Notes under the pieces: model-generated | Databases searched by the model: none | Told to the model about the DNA's origin: nothing | What the model saw: only the letters and a program-made list of their open reading frames with translations | In this document: positions 46,167-57,227 of the stretch, piece by piece | Layout of the letters: every line of letters starts with the position of its first letter | How positions within the stretch are numbered: the stretch's first letter is position 1 | Position numbers and translations under genes: made by a program | Source of the DNA: Tetracladium setigerum | Lineage: Eukaryota; Ascomycota; Leotiomycetes; Helotiales | Direction: 5' to 3' | NCBI GenBank assembly: GCA_031472005.1 | Contig: PZJY01000006.1 | Coordinates: 1,736,001 to 1,800,000 of the forward strand | DNA: 64,000 nucleotides

Positions 46167-47624
46167 TCACATATCATCATCCTCGTCGCCCAAGGATTCC
46201 ACCTCATCAATAGCACCCTCACGCTCAACACCCAAACTATATAAAGACGGGTCTTTGTCAGCCACGTGCACGATCTTCTTCCCCTGTACTTCGCCCACAG
46301 CCTTTTTCCAATGCTTCCATTCATCCTCACTCTGGATGAGAAAGGCAATCAGCATACTAGGATCCATTTCTTTGATATGAATTCTTCGAAGGCGTCGAGT
46401 GTGACACGAATCAATCTCTTCTGACGTGTAGTTTTCCACGGTTTCTGGTAGAGGAAGTGCGGTTCGGGTTTGATGAGGATCCAAGTAGAAGAAATGCTGC
46501 CCTTGAACACCAATAAAGTAATGTGATGAAGATGGTCGGCCACTATTTCTGTTAGGAATAGGGATGACACGGGGATGCAGACGACTTACCCGGCAATTCC
46601 AATAGACTGGGGCATCTGTAACGAGGATTTCAAGGCCTCCCAGTACACAGGAGTGATCTTGTCAAGCCCGAGCCTAGTTCCAACTAGAATGAGGGTTGGA
46701 TTGAATTTGCCATTGGATTTTGCGACCTTCATAAAAGATTCCTCATACACATCAGCATTATCTCCACTGACGTAAACCCTGAGCTCAGATGGAGTGTGAT
46801 CGTTGGTGAGGGCCCTGGATTTTAGGTCAGAAAGATCATCTTACACGATAAGGCAAGGCATATATCTACTGAATACAGCGTGCTGTGGCGGATGGTCCAA
46901 ACCACTCCCCTGGATGTTTCCCACAAGCTGTAGCTCCATGTTCAACGAATTTGTGGATTGAAAAGGGTGCTCTCGGATCATCTGCAAACATCGATAAAAG
47001 CTTCCGTTCTTCGACATTACTCGCGGTTCGTCGCCAATCTGAGGGGTGTCAGGCTGAAATCTTCCCCACTGAAGAACGTACTTTACCTCTTCCCATCCGG
47101 AGCAAAAGTAGTGAGTTTGCCAGGAGACTTTGGCCCGATCTGATCATGCAGCCCCATCCGGTATCTGAGGTAAAGCCTGTTTGATCCACCAGTTGGCTCC
47201 TGAGACGAACGGTGAGCGACATGGATGAAGACGCCTTTGGGTCCTCGGACTTGGGGATAGCGGGGAAGCCAGAACGGTATGTGAGCCATACTTTGGCTTC
47301 GAAATCATCTAGGAACGCAGTTGGCCATCCTCCCTCTTCAGTACCGACCTCCTCGCTAGAACCAAGGCTGCCTGCCTTGCTGTCTGGTGGAGTCGCAGGT
47401 TGTATAGGATGTGTAGGAGGTGATGATGATGACGATGCTAACGAGGGGTTTTCATTTTGCTTTGTAGTGCTCGTCGCATTAGCGGTCGAAGGGAGGAGAT
47501 CTGGGATTTGGTATTGCTGACCCAGGCACCAGATGGGTGACTTCGAGGCTGGATCATTTGTTGGCTCAGGGTCCCAGAAGTATTGCACAATTCTCTTGTA
47601 TTGGCCGAAACCGACGGTCGCCAT
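46167..47624 (-). CDS. ATG4: autophagy cysteine protease Atg4
   Basis: Exons 47624-47087, 47038-46870, 46814-46590 and 46542-46167 give 435 aa. Atg4 cleaves the C-terminus of Atg8 before lipidation and later releases Atg8 from membranes. The catalytic cysteine is C159 in TGWGCMIRSGQS; the Asp/His pair is in FYLDPHQTR. Other family signatures are visible: APFSIHKFVEHG, CGKHPGEWFGPSATARCIQ and IGIAGGRPSSSHYF. The N-terminal region between WCLGQQY and the cysteine holds a Ser/Pro-rich linker. The C-terminus is acidic (GDEDDDM). A TACCTAGGTA palindrome lies about 180 bp upstream. All four splice junctions keep the frame. Confidence 0.95.
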
Positions 47625-48488
47625 GCTACGGATGAATATTGGTAGCGAACGGAGGTAAGGTGTTTGTTGGGATGGCTGGGCTGCGCGAGGGTTGAAGTCT
47701 GAATCCGAAATTCGCGATCTGCGGTACAGTATGCGGTCAGAGAGAGGTATGAGCATGGATGGGCATGGCATGGACAGCAAGTAGGGCGGAACACTCACTA
47801 CCTACCTAGGTACTGTGAATAATGGAGTATGTAAGGTAGGTCTGGTGGGGTGTGTCAGAAGCAGTAAGTGAGTGGTGAGTGGTGATTCAGACAGCTGTTG
47901 GCGTTGAATCACCCGCTCGAGAAGGAGGCGGCGGGGGGAATTAGAGTTAATGGAATCAGAATGAGATTGGGATATTTGGGTCGAGGGTATTGGCGTTGGT
48001 GTTGTTGGCGATGGTAAGGATGGGATGAGAGAAAGAGATTACTTCCTACGATACCATACCTGCAATAATGAGGATGAGGATGTGAATGAGGAATGAGGAA
48101 TACAGCTGGGAGGGGGGAGAGAGCAAGGGAGGGAAAGGCGAAGGTGGACGTCGTCCGACGTCAACTCCTCCGGATGTCTTATCGATTCCGGATAGCGGGA
48201 ACTCCGCCGGGAATTCCGCCCGAGCTGGGCAGGGTGGTCCGTCTAGAGGTAAACAAACCAAATTTATATTTGTATTTCGACTTGATTGTTCCCCACCACC
48301 ACCATCACCATCACCATCACCTCCCAACTTCAACATTCTACCCTCCACCAACCCCAAACAAAGCCTCAGCGCAGCCTCGAGACTTCGCATTAACGGCATA
48401 ACTACACACCTTCGAGAGCCACAGAAATTGTGTCCAGTACCATGCGCTAACCAACCCGATCCGATCGCCTCTACGAGTACCGCATATC
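47625..48488. promoter_or_regulatory. divergent promoter region ATG4 / SQS1
   Basis: 864 bp between divergent starts. It includes TACCTAGGTA at 47803-47812 and CACCATCACCATCACC near 48300. No gene supported. Confidence 0.5.
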
Positions 48489-50891
48489 ATGCCCCATACA
48501 AACAACAAGAAGTCCCGGAGAGGTAACCACCGCCACAATTCACCTGCACGAGGCGGCCGGCACTCTTCCGATGTAAATTTCAGACCCTTCAATGGCGCCT
48601 CACCCATCAATTCAGCTCACCCGGGCTCAAGCCTTCGTGGTAAGATACTAGCTTTGCGTGCTTCGTATCCTGCTCCCCAGCTAACCTTCTCATCAGCCTT
48701 CACCTTGCAAGATGAAGCCCGTAACACGGAACGGCATCACAGTTGGGATTCCGATCAGAGGTTGAGGGATACGAAGGTCAGCTTTATCAGTGCCGGCAGC
48801 CTAGATCCAACCATTTCCCTGGAACCTGAGATGGAGGAACCTACCACTTCTCTCGCCCAGATGGTCCTCGACCCTACTACAGACAAGATAATCGCCGAGG
48901 GAGAAAGGTTCCGCGGAGAGATTGTTGTGGAGGAGGAACTCGTGGTTGAGGTATACGAAGAACCTTACAACGGAGATGACTCGCCAGAGGAAAACGTGCC
49001 GAGTAGAGCAGGACAACCTTTTCAGCAACAAGAGCAGCAAGATCTCTTCTTCATCGACACCCAAGGAAAAAAAGCCGTGGAGACCGGTATGCTGCCACCA
49101 CGAGTTTCTTCTCCAACTCCCTCTAATTCAAGCGATGAGGTCATACTATTCGCCGGCCGAGATAAGTATGGGAGAGGTCTTTCAAAGCTACCACAAACAC
49201 CACGAACCATATCAGATCCCATCGACGCCAGGATCAAACTGGTCGAGAAACAGATCCACAAGCAAGAAGAACTGCTGGAAGATATACTTCGCCACAAATC
49301 CCTGCCTACATCCACTAAGACCAGGCCAGAGGTAATCGAGGCATCCTCCACAGGATTTGAAATTCCAATACGTCAAGAACAGAACCCACCCAATGCAGCC
49401 CGTGGTCGTCGGAGCATCAGACAGATCGAGGAAGATGCTTTATTTGCCGACTATCTTGCGAATATGGACAGTGAGCATGGGATTTTGGAGTCATTTGGTC
49501 ATCGTGAGCTTGGTGGCACGGAAGATGAGCTTTGGCAAGAGACCGAAATGTCTTCTGGCGAACCGAAAGCTACTTGGGACCAAGAAGACATTGGTGACTT
49601 TGATGACTTGAGCACGTCCGATGGTGTCATGGGAGATGTGGAGGCTATATTGTCCAAACGTGAACGGCCAGCAGGTATACAATATCTGGTCGTTTGGGAA
49701 GATCAATCTGTGGATGAGGCAAGATGGGTTCCAGTAACCACACTAACAAGTAGAAGCGCTTTGCAGCAAATCCAAAAGTTGGAAGCAGAGCTGAAGCTGG
49801 AGGCTGAATTCATGAACAGTGGCAAGGATGATAGTGACGAAACGGACGACGACGACGACCTTAGCCTAGGCGATGAGCCACTACCACAGAAGCAGAGCAA
49901 GCTATCTGATAGGCACATCGCAAGATTACTCGCCAAGCAGGAAGAATTGGGTATTGGTGGCGATGAACTTCTGCTCTTCGATGGCGAAGGGGATGATGAG
50001 CAAGATGTACATTTCTATTCATCTGTACCTAGGGTCTCTAGACGAAGTCCTAAAGGCAAAGGTAAGGTGACAGCTGTTCGCCCAATGGCTGATCATTATG
50101 ATGGATTCGACATCATGGATTTCGATAGACCAAGTTTGAGGAGGAAACCAAAGGGTCAGAAGGGGAAGATAGAGTTTGATCTGTCCGATTCTGATTTGAA
50201 AGAGAGTATGTTGAATGCTTTTGAAAACGACCGCATAAAGAAGAAGAAGAGAAAGCAAGAGCGGGAGGAGTTGAGAGCACAGGGTTTACTGGGCAGTAAG
50301 AACCCGGTTTTGAAGCAGAAATACAAAGAAGGGATGAGCATGAATGAGGTCAAGGAAGAAATAAGAGGCTTCTTGAATGGAAGCAACACTACGTAAGTTC
50401 ACTTACAGGTAACTGGCACATGAATCTAACCAAAGCACAGACTTTCTTTGCCCCCCATGGAGAAAGAGGAACGAAAGATTGTACATGGGATCGCAAATGC
50501 CTTCAAGTTAAAGTCTAAGTCAGACGGTTCTGGCAAGAATCGCTTTCCTATTCTCTATAAAACAGCGCGCACGCGACCATACTTTGCTGGCACGTTTGAT
50601 CTGGTAGCAGCAAAAGCATCCCGTGGATTTCTACCTCGTCCAGATGTCAAGCACTCAGGTCGTAGCAAAGCCACCAAAGGCTTCGGCGGCTTCAACAACG
50701 CATCCGTTAGCTACAGGGACGGGGATGTTGTTGGAGCATCTGCTCCTGAGCTGGGTGTGGAGAACCGGGGAAGAGCAATGCTGGAGAAAATGGGGTGGTC
50801 CACTGGAACTGCTCTTGGGGCACTGAATAACAAGGGCATCTTGCAACCAGTGATACACGTTGTCAAAACTAGCAAAGCTGGTTTGGGTTGA
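48489..50891 (+). CDS. SQS1: R3H and G-patch protein Sqs1/Pfa1
   Basis: Exons 48489-50392 and 50441-50891 give 784 aa. In yeast Sqs1/Pfa1 stimulates the DEAH helicase Prp43 in ribosome biogenesis and splicing. The long N-terminal part is acidic and disordered apart from an HKQ-type helix (KLVEKQIHKQEELLEDILRH). A conserved box IQYLVVWEDQSVDEARWVP lies near residues 395-415. Towards the C-terminus come an R3H domain (MNEVKEEIRGFLNG...LPPMEKEERKIVHGIANAFKLKS) and a G-patch (ELGVENRGRAMLEKMGWSTGTALGALNNKG) that would contact the helicase. The single intron falls inside the R3H domain. It is transcribed divergently from ATG4. Confidence 0.92.
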
Positions 50892-51376
50892 AGTTCAGGG
50901 TGTGGAAAATAGATACCTTTGTTTGACCTCATGTATCACTTTCCGATAGAGGTGGTTTTTTAGGAGGCCTTGATATTTTGCTTTGCCCACATAGCTATGT
51001 AGATATCCCACAAATCAAGAATGCCTTCGAACTCCAATAGCATCATGCAAACAGTTTCCTACCCACTGCGACATACTTATTTCAAAGGCGTTGATATTTT
51101 GAAGTGCCAAAGCTTGTGTAGTTTTTGAAATTTTTATTCATGTTTCTTCAATTCTTCATCTTCAGAATTTCATATCTGCTGAAGACCTGTATTGTACAAC
51201 CCCACATACCCCGAAAGCAGACCGTGAAGACATTTGCCCCCGTAAAAAGCAGACCATCCATAACGCATTAAAAAGAGACCCGAAAACCCCGAATCATTCC
51301 CGCTTAACCATCACATGAGATGGCCGAAAGCAAAACAGATTCGAAATCTTATGAAAACCCAAAGAGAAGAAGCAAT
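50892..51376. other. convergent 3' region between SQS1 and H2B
   Basis: 3' flanks of both genes; nothing specific seen. Confidence 0.5.
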
Positions 51377-52056
51377 TTATTTCGTAGAGGTGGAGTACTT
51401 GGAAACGGCCTTGGTACCTTCCGAAACGGCGTGCTTGGCAAGTTCTCCTGGGAGGATGAGACGGACGCTGAAGATGTTGTCAGCATTGAATATCAAGCGG
51501 AGACCAGGGGCAACTTACGAGGTTTGGATCTCTCGGGATGAGATGGTAGACTTCTTGTTGTATGCGGCAAGCTTGGAGGCCTCGGTTGCTACACGCTCGA
51601 AGATATCTGTTATGCGAATTAGAACAAGTTCGGAGTGTTGGATTTGTGGCGGGCTTACCATTGACGAAGGAGTTGAGGATAGACATGGCGCGGTTGGAGA
51701 TACCAGTGTCTGGGTGGACTTGCTTGAGGACTAAATTTCGAGATGTTAGAAGGTTGGAAAGCAGAAACAAGACGCGACTTTGAGAATCATGAAAGTAGGC
51801 GCGCCGATTTGGCAAAACATGTCACCAAAGACGCGCCAATGACTTAAATGCCCGAAAGGGACGGCGCGATTTTGGAGGCAAGGATCGTACCTTTGTAAAT
51901 GTATGAAGAGTATGTCTCCTTGCGCGTCTTTGTGCGCTTCTTCTTCTCGCCAGTTGCTGCGGTCTTCTTGCCAGCCTCCTTCTTCTCGGCGGGGGCCTTT
52001 GCTGCTGGTGCCTTGGAAGCGGCGGGCTTCTTCTCTGCTGCGGCCTTTGGTGGCAT
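51377..52056 (-). CDS. histone H2B
   Basis: Exons 52056-51891, 51730-51659, 51606-51519 and 51467-51377 give 138 aa. The N-terminal tail is Lys/Ala-rich ([15 protein letters not shown]). The histone fold is canonical: [59 protein letters not shown] and [30 protein letters not shown] at the end. The lysine in the C-terminal helix (AVSKY) corresponds to the monoubiquitylation site of fungal H2B. The three introns, unlike the intronless histones of animals, imply polyadenylated mRNA. It is paired head to head with H2A. Confidence 0.98.
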
Positions 52057-53753
52057 GTTGGCGACGGGTTAGAATTTAAGGACGGGGAAGTCGTGAGGGT
52101 ATTAAAGTCGAAGTTGATGTTGGAGGGAACGTGATGTCAGGTTTCGTGGGTGGTGGATGTTGATGGGAACAGGAGGAAGTAGGTTGAGAAGGGAGGAAGT
52201 CGCATCTTTATGGATTTCGGCGCGAGCTGGCTAGCGCAAATCAACCACGTCCAACTAGCGCGATCTGGGAAGCGAGAGCCCGCAAAACATGCAGCAGTGC
52301 AGCCAATCAAAGCGCGACGGGGCTGGGGGAGACGATAGGCGCACCCCGCCTCCAACCATGCTGGTTTACTACAGAGCGGCAGTCAGGGTGTGGCTACAGT
52401 GACGCCAATATCCGGTAGTGTAAAGTTAGCCCAGCCCGGTTACTTAGTTACTTAGTTGGTCCCAGAGCCCCTCCACTGACTTTGTCAACAGCGCGTTAAA
52501 CGGACCAGGTAAATAATAATGCTATGGTGTAGGTTTCTACCTACCTACCTACTATTGTACCTCTCTGTACCTATCTATCTGCTGTACGGTAGGTATCTAT
52601 CCATCCATCTAGAATCCTAGATACCTACCTTCCTTACTTACTGTACCGTACTGCATCTACAGTACACACAATCCAACATTGCTCATCGTCCACAGACACT
52701 TCCTCATTGCAGACGATCACTCACGCAGAGAGAAAGACATGCATACCTACCTAGGTACATTCGCTTTTCTTTCCCTCATGCTCCCCCAAATTCTCAGCGG
52801 CCGCCTTGAGAGTCGACCTTTCAAAGATTCCTTGCCGACCATCCTTGTTGTGACCTTCGACGACAAAGCTATAGACCGACCCAACAGTCGATGTGCCTAC
52901 CTAGGATCCTACATACCTCGTCTCAATTGCTCCCCTCTCAATGCGAGTCCGACGGATGAGAAGGAAACTGTGAGCCTTGGTGTCCAGGAACGAGCCACCT
53001 GAAGACAGACATTGGAGAAAGGTTTGGATTGGATTATCGTGCTCACTCAGTTACGTACCTACCTACCTACCTTACCTAGGTAGGTAGGAAATGTACTGTA
53101 TCTGGGTTTGCAATGAGCAAAGGCAGCACAGCGCAATCCAAGAAAAAGAGGATAGAAACTCGGGCAAGAAGAGGTACCAGGTACCACCTACCTGAGGTGG
53201 GCACCTAATGAACCATGTTCGGGATAAGTGCAGCGTTGGAGTCTACAGTATCCTTCCATTGTCAAGAAACTGTGCAGGAGGTAGAGAGTACTAAAAAAAA
53301 AATTCGTATGTACGCAGAAGCCCCTGGGGAATTTACAATCCTTCAGCCTCCTCCCCGTGACTAAGGTGGTGAAGCGTGAAATAGTAGAACATTTATCCAC
53401 GTGGCGCTTGTCTTCTTCTGGACGCCTTTTCAGCCGCGTTGATTGGCCCAGTTTGGACCTTTCCAGCGATGTTTTGATTTCCCACGTAAAACCCCCCGGC
53501 CGCGCTCTGCCGCACGGGCCAACAACCCCTTCACCCTTTGACGCGTCGTGGCCTCAGGCGCCCGCCATCACGCCTAGCGGCAGATCAACCACGGCGTCGC
53601 GGACCCTATAAATCTCCCTTCCCCCAAACATTTCCTTCCTCCGCAACCAACTCTCAACTTTCACCACCACCCACCACGCATATCGACTCTTTGACTCCTA
53701 CGTCCCACCTCACTTCAAACCCCAAACTTCAAACCCCAAACAAATCTATCATC
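52057..53753. promoter_or_regulatory. divergent H2B/H2A promoter region
   Basis: The two histone genes start 1.7 kb apart. Each arm has a CCAAT-type element in mirror orientation: GCCAATCAAAGCG at 52302-52314 (plus strand) and GCCAATCAACGCG at 53435-53447 (minus strand). Each arm also has CTAGCG followed 3-4 bases later by ATCAACCACG (52231-52249 and 53574-53593). The centre (52.5-53.2 kb) is filled with TACCTACC/GGTAGGTA tracts and two TACCTAGGTA palindromes (52748-52757, 53073-53082). The mirrored elements are likely shared histone promoter sites. No other gene is supported. Confidence 0.65.
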
Positions 53754-54382
53754 ATGACCGGAGGCAAATCAGGAGGAAAGGCCAGCGGAACCAAGAGCGC
53801 GCAATCGTAAGTCTATCCATCCAACTACTCACGTTAATTCCCCCTCTTTTTGACGCGTCTTGTCTTCCAAAAATCAAGTCGCATTCACTTTCACTTTTCA
53901 ATTTACTAACCATCGCTGCATTACAGGCGTTCTTCCAAGGCTGGTCTCGCGTTCCCAGTTGGTCGTGTTCACAGACTTCTCCGAAAGGGCAACTACGCTC
54001 AACGTGTTGGTGCCGGTAAGTAGCGATCCTTTCAGGCGCGCCTTGGTACGCAACTAACTGAGTTCGCATAGGTGCCCCCGTTTACCTTGCCGCTGTTCTC
54101 GAATACCTTGCTGCCGAAATCCTCGAGTTGGCCGGAAACGCTGCTCGTGACAACAAGAAGACCCGTATCATCCCTCGTCATCTCCAACTCGCCATCCGAA
54201 ACGATGAGGAGTTGAACAAGCTTCTCGGTCACGTCACAATTGCACAGGGTGGTGTTCTACCAAACATTCACCAGAGTAAGTTCCCACGTCTTCCAACAAA
54301 CACTGGCATCGGCTAATTCTTTCCAGACCTCTTGCCAAAGAAGACTGCCAAGGGTGGAAAGGGTCCTAGCCAAGAGCTATAA
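53754..54382 (+). CDS. histone H2A
   Basis: Exons 53754-53806, 53927-54015, 54072-54275 and 54327-54382 give 133 aa. The fold is canonical: [80 protein letters not shown]. The C-terminus is PSQEL, the SQ motif phosphorylated after DNA breaks (gamma-H2A in fungi). It is head to head with H2B. Confidence 0.98.
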
Positions 54383-54942
54383 GTGGACGTTTCTTTGGGC
54401 TTGGTTTTTTGATGGTTTCTTTTTATGATAATGGGGTGTCGCTGGGTCTGGGTTCACGGCTGCTTTTTCCGCGTTCTGGTTGTACATTAAATCCATGGCA
54501 ATGGATAAGTGAGATGGTTTCGGTTTGAAGCCGAACTTATGAAATACACCAAAAAAACTAAAACTTGATTCCTTTGCTGTGCTTTGTGACGGTTACGTTC
54601 TTTTCGCTAGTAGAATACCTGCTTGCCCATATACGATGTTTTAATGTGCTGTGTGGTTTTTGAAATAGCGTTTATGTTTCTGCTTACTTCCTTACAAAAA
54701 CGATTACATCTACTAATCCAAAATGGAGACAATGCCTTTCACATGTAGCCGCAGAAACATGCATGGCATGGGCATTTTTCACCACAAGACAGATACATTA
54801 TAAGACGCAAGATCCATTCCTTCATTGATATGTACAACACCATTCTCCTCCATCCCTAAATTCCAACCGAGCCAAAAGCGAATCAGACGATATGTGGAGG
54901 TGCTAGATTGTTATCAATATAGTTTCTTTTCGCATGCCTCAG
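54383..54942. other. convergent 3' region between H2A and the NDUFB9-type gene
   Basis: 3' flanks of both genes; nothing specific seen. Confidence 0.5.
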
Positions 54943-55394
54943 CTACTCACGATCAAGAATTGGTGCTGGCATGTTCCTCTCGAATTTGGAACCTGTTTCC
55001 TCCGATTAGCAGCAGCTCTTTCTTCCCTTTTGAAGTCTTTGCGAGCCTTACCTCCAGGCGCCGTTGGGGCACGATAAGGGTCAGGATGTTTCCATTTTTC
55101 TAACAAGTCCTCTGCTTCCTTGAACAAGGCCTGATACTACTGGTTAGCCGCTGCCTGCAATGCCTGATGCGCCATGTAGACTTGCTCGTTGTTGTCTGGG
55201 GTCCCGGATGTTCTTGTTTGCGTCGAATAGCGACCGGATATAGATCGCCTGGCCTCTCCAGATATATCGATGGACAGCCCAATCGAGGGAGAGCTTCAAC
55301 GAGCGTCGGTAGAGCGACCTGGAGAATTCTTAATTAGCCCATGGTCTACGCGATGGGTTGGATATACTTGCGAGACAGCTTGTTTAGTAGACAT
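54943..55394 (-). CDS. NADH:ubiquinone oxidoreductase LYR subunit, NDUFB9/B22 type
   Basis: Four exons: 55394-55372, 55318-55186, 55130-55052 and 54992-54943, giving 94 aa. It is a small accessory subunit of mitochondrial complex I. The LYR motif is VSSLYRRSLKLSLDW; it is followed by WRGQAIYIRSLFDANK, DPRQQRALFKEAEDLLEKWKHPDPYRAPTAPGG and the end SKFERNMPAPILDRE, all typical of the family. The first and second introns (55319-55371 and 55131-55185) begin with GC (both GCAAGT), because no GT donor keeps the frame; the third (54993-55051) is an ordinary GT-AG intron with donor GTAAGG. The gene is head to head with KGD2 over 410 bp. Confidence 0.88.
55131..55185 (-). other. GC-AG intron 2 of the NDUFB9-type gene
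   Basis: The donor is CGA|GCAAGT, with a GCTAACC branch site and acceptor TATCAG, 55 nt. Removing it joins DPRQQR to ALFKEAEDLL in frame; using the GT four bases further in would shift the frame. Confidence 0.85.
55319..55371 (-). other. GC-AG intron 1 of the NDUFB9-type gene
   Basis: The donor is TC|GCAAGT and the acceptor TCCAG, 53 nt. Removing it creates SSLYRRSLK in frame; the nearby GT donor one codon later would shift the frame. Confidence 0.85.
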
Positions 55395-55804
55395 GGCGAC
55401 AGCCCGCCTGTTCCAAATTGATGGGCGAATTGAAGCTGGCCCTTTTGTCAGCTAAAAGCATATACACAACTCCAAGCGTCACGAGAATATGGGCCAGTTG
55501 AAAGGAGAAGATTTGCTAGATCTCGGAGGTGCCAGCAGGATGGAGGGGGTACATACGAGACCTGGTTAGGCGTTGGTCGTTTGTCGCGAGATGTCGGAGA
55601 ACGAGGACGCTCGTGCCGTCGGTTGTGAGATGAGGCTGCGAGAAACTCCCGTGCTTTCTAGTTCGTTTCACAGCCGATCAACACCTACCAAAACAAACCT
55701 ACACCTACCTGAGCTACAATCAAGCATCAACCTATCTCCTCACCCCTTCATCACCACCTCAATTCGTCCCATCTACCTCTCCTCCTCTCCTCCTTAGTAT
55801 CAAC
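55395..55804. promoter_or_regulatory. bidirectional promoter NDUFB9-type gene / KGD2
   Basis: 410 bp separate the start codons of two divergent genes for mitochondrial energy metabolism. The KGD2 side has a pyrimidine-rich leader (CCTCTCCTCCTCTCCTCC near 55777-55794). No clear single element is visible. Confidence 0.6.
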
Positions 55805-57227
55805 ATGCTTTCCAGCAGGCTCCTGGTTGCCTCGCGCTTCTTGAGGGCGCAGCGTGCACCACACCTACGATATCCTTTCCCAGTAGTGCAACAATTCCGC
55901 AACTATGCCGACAGAGTCGTCAAGGTGCCTGAGATGGCCGAGTCAATTTCGGAGGGAACCTTGAAGCAATGGTCCAAACAGATTGGCGATTTCGTTGAGC
56001 AGGATGAGGAGATTGCTACCATCGAAACAGACAAGGTTGGAAACACATGGAGCTTCGTGAGCCTTTTACTGACAGTGGCCTCCACAGATTGATGTGTCTG
56101 TCAATGCTCCCGAGGCCGGTATTCTGAAGGAATATCTTGCGAATGAGGAGGATACCGTGACTGTTGGTCAAGATTTGGTCCGAATGGAGCTTGGAGGTGC
56201 GCCTTCCAGCAGCGAGAAGGAAAAGGCATCGTCGGAACCCAAAGAGCCTGCTTCAAAGGAACAACCAACTTCTTCGGATCCCGAGCCATCAAAAAAGGAC
56301 GAACCTAAACCAAAGGAAGAAAGTCCGGCGCCCAAACAAGAGAAGAAGCCCGAGAAAAAGCCTGAGCCTAAACAATCCGAGTCAAAGTCCAGCAGCTCTG
56401 CTCCAACCTTGGGCAGCCGTGAGGAGAGACGTGTTTGTTCAATTCATTCTTCTAGAGAGGTAGATTTAGCTAACGGTTTGTAGGTCAAGATGAATCGCAT
56501 GCGTTTACGTATTGCCGAGCGTCTTAAGCAGTCTCAGAATACCGCTGCTTCCTTGACCACCTTCAACGAGGTCGATATGTCTTCGCTCATGGAGTTCCGA
56601 AAGCTCTACAAGGACGACGTACTGAAGAAGACTGGCGTGAAGCTTGGGTTCATGAGCGCTTTCTCCCGTGCATCTGTCCTTGCCATGAGAGACATTCCAG
56701 CCGTCAACGCCTCCATCGAAGGGCCTAACGGTGGAGACACAATCGTGTACCGAGACTACGTTGATATCAGTGTTGCTGTGGCCACCGAGAAAGGCCTTGT
56801 TACCCCTGTTGTACGCAATACAGAGGCAATGGATCTCATTGGAATCGAGAAGTCAATTGCCGAATTGGGCAAAAAAGTAAGTCGCGCAGTGATGGGTTCG
56901 GAAATCTACCTTGCTAATAACTCTCAATAGGCTCGTGACAGCAAGCTTACGATTGAAGACATGGCCGGTGGTACGTTTACCATCAGCAACGGTGGAGTGT
57001 TCGGCTCGTTAATGGGCACTCCCATTATCAACCTTCCCCAGACTGCTGTCCTTGGTCTTCATGCCATCAAGGAAAAGCCCGTTGTGGTCAATGGACAGAT
57101 CGTGATTCGACCTATGATGTACTTGGCACTAACATACGATCACCGTCTGCTTGATGGGAGGGAAGCTGTGCAATTCTTGGTCAAGGTCAAGGAGTACATC
57201 GAGGATCCTCGTCGGATGTTGTTGTAA
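55805..57227 (+). CDS. KGD2: 2-oxoglutarate dehydrogenase E2, dihydrolipoamide succinyltransferase
   Basis: Exons 55805-56035, 56088-56432, 56484-56876 and 56931-57227 give 421 aa. It transfers the succinyl group to CoA in the TCA-cycle 2-oxoglutarate dehydrogenase complex of the mitochondrial matrix. A basic mitochondrial presequence (about residues 1-36) precedes one lipoyl domain, with the lipoylated lysine K77 in IETDK exactly at the first splice junction. A Lys/Glu/Pro/Ser-rich linker of about 75 residues follows, without a recognisable peripheral-subunit-binding domain, as usual for this E2. The acyltransferase domain carries RIAERLKQSQNTAASLTTFNEVDM and the catalytic H-x3-D in YDHRLLDGREAV. 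Confidence 0.96.

Noticed and set aside
46541..46600. Apparent frameshift in ATG4 before GGRPSSSHYF
   Set aside because: Recounting the donor showed that exon 3 ends in GG (46590) and the acceptor ATAG leaves exon 4 at 46542; the junction GGT GGC CGA is in frame, so nothing is missing.
52679..53002. 107-codon frame in the histone intergenic region
   Set aside because: It crosses the TACCTAGGTA tracts, has no motif, and lies inside an obvious promoter interval.
55186..55394. Apparent frameshifts in the NDUFB9-type gene
   Set aside because: Both disappear when GC donors (GCAAGT) are used for the first two introns; all phases then fit.
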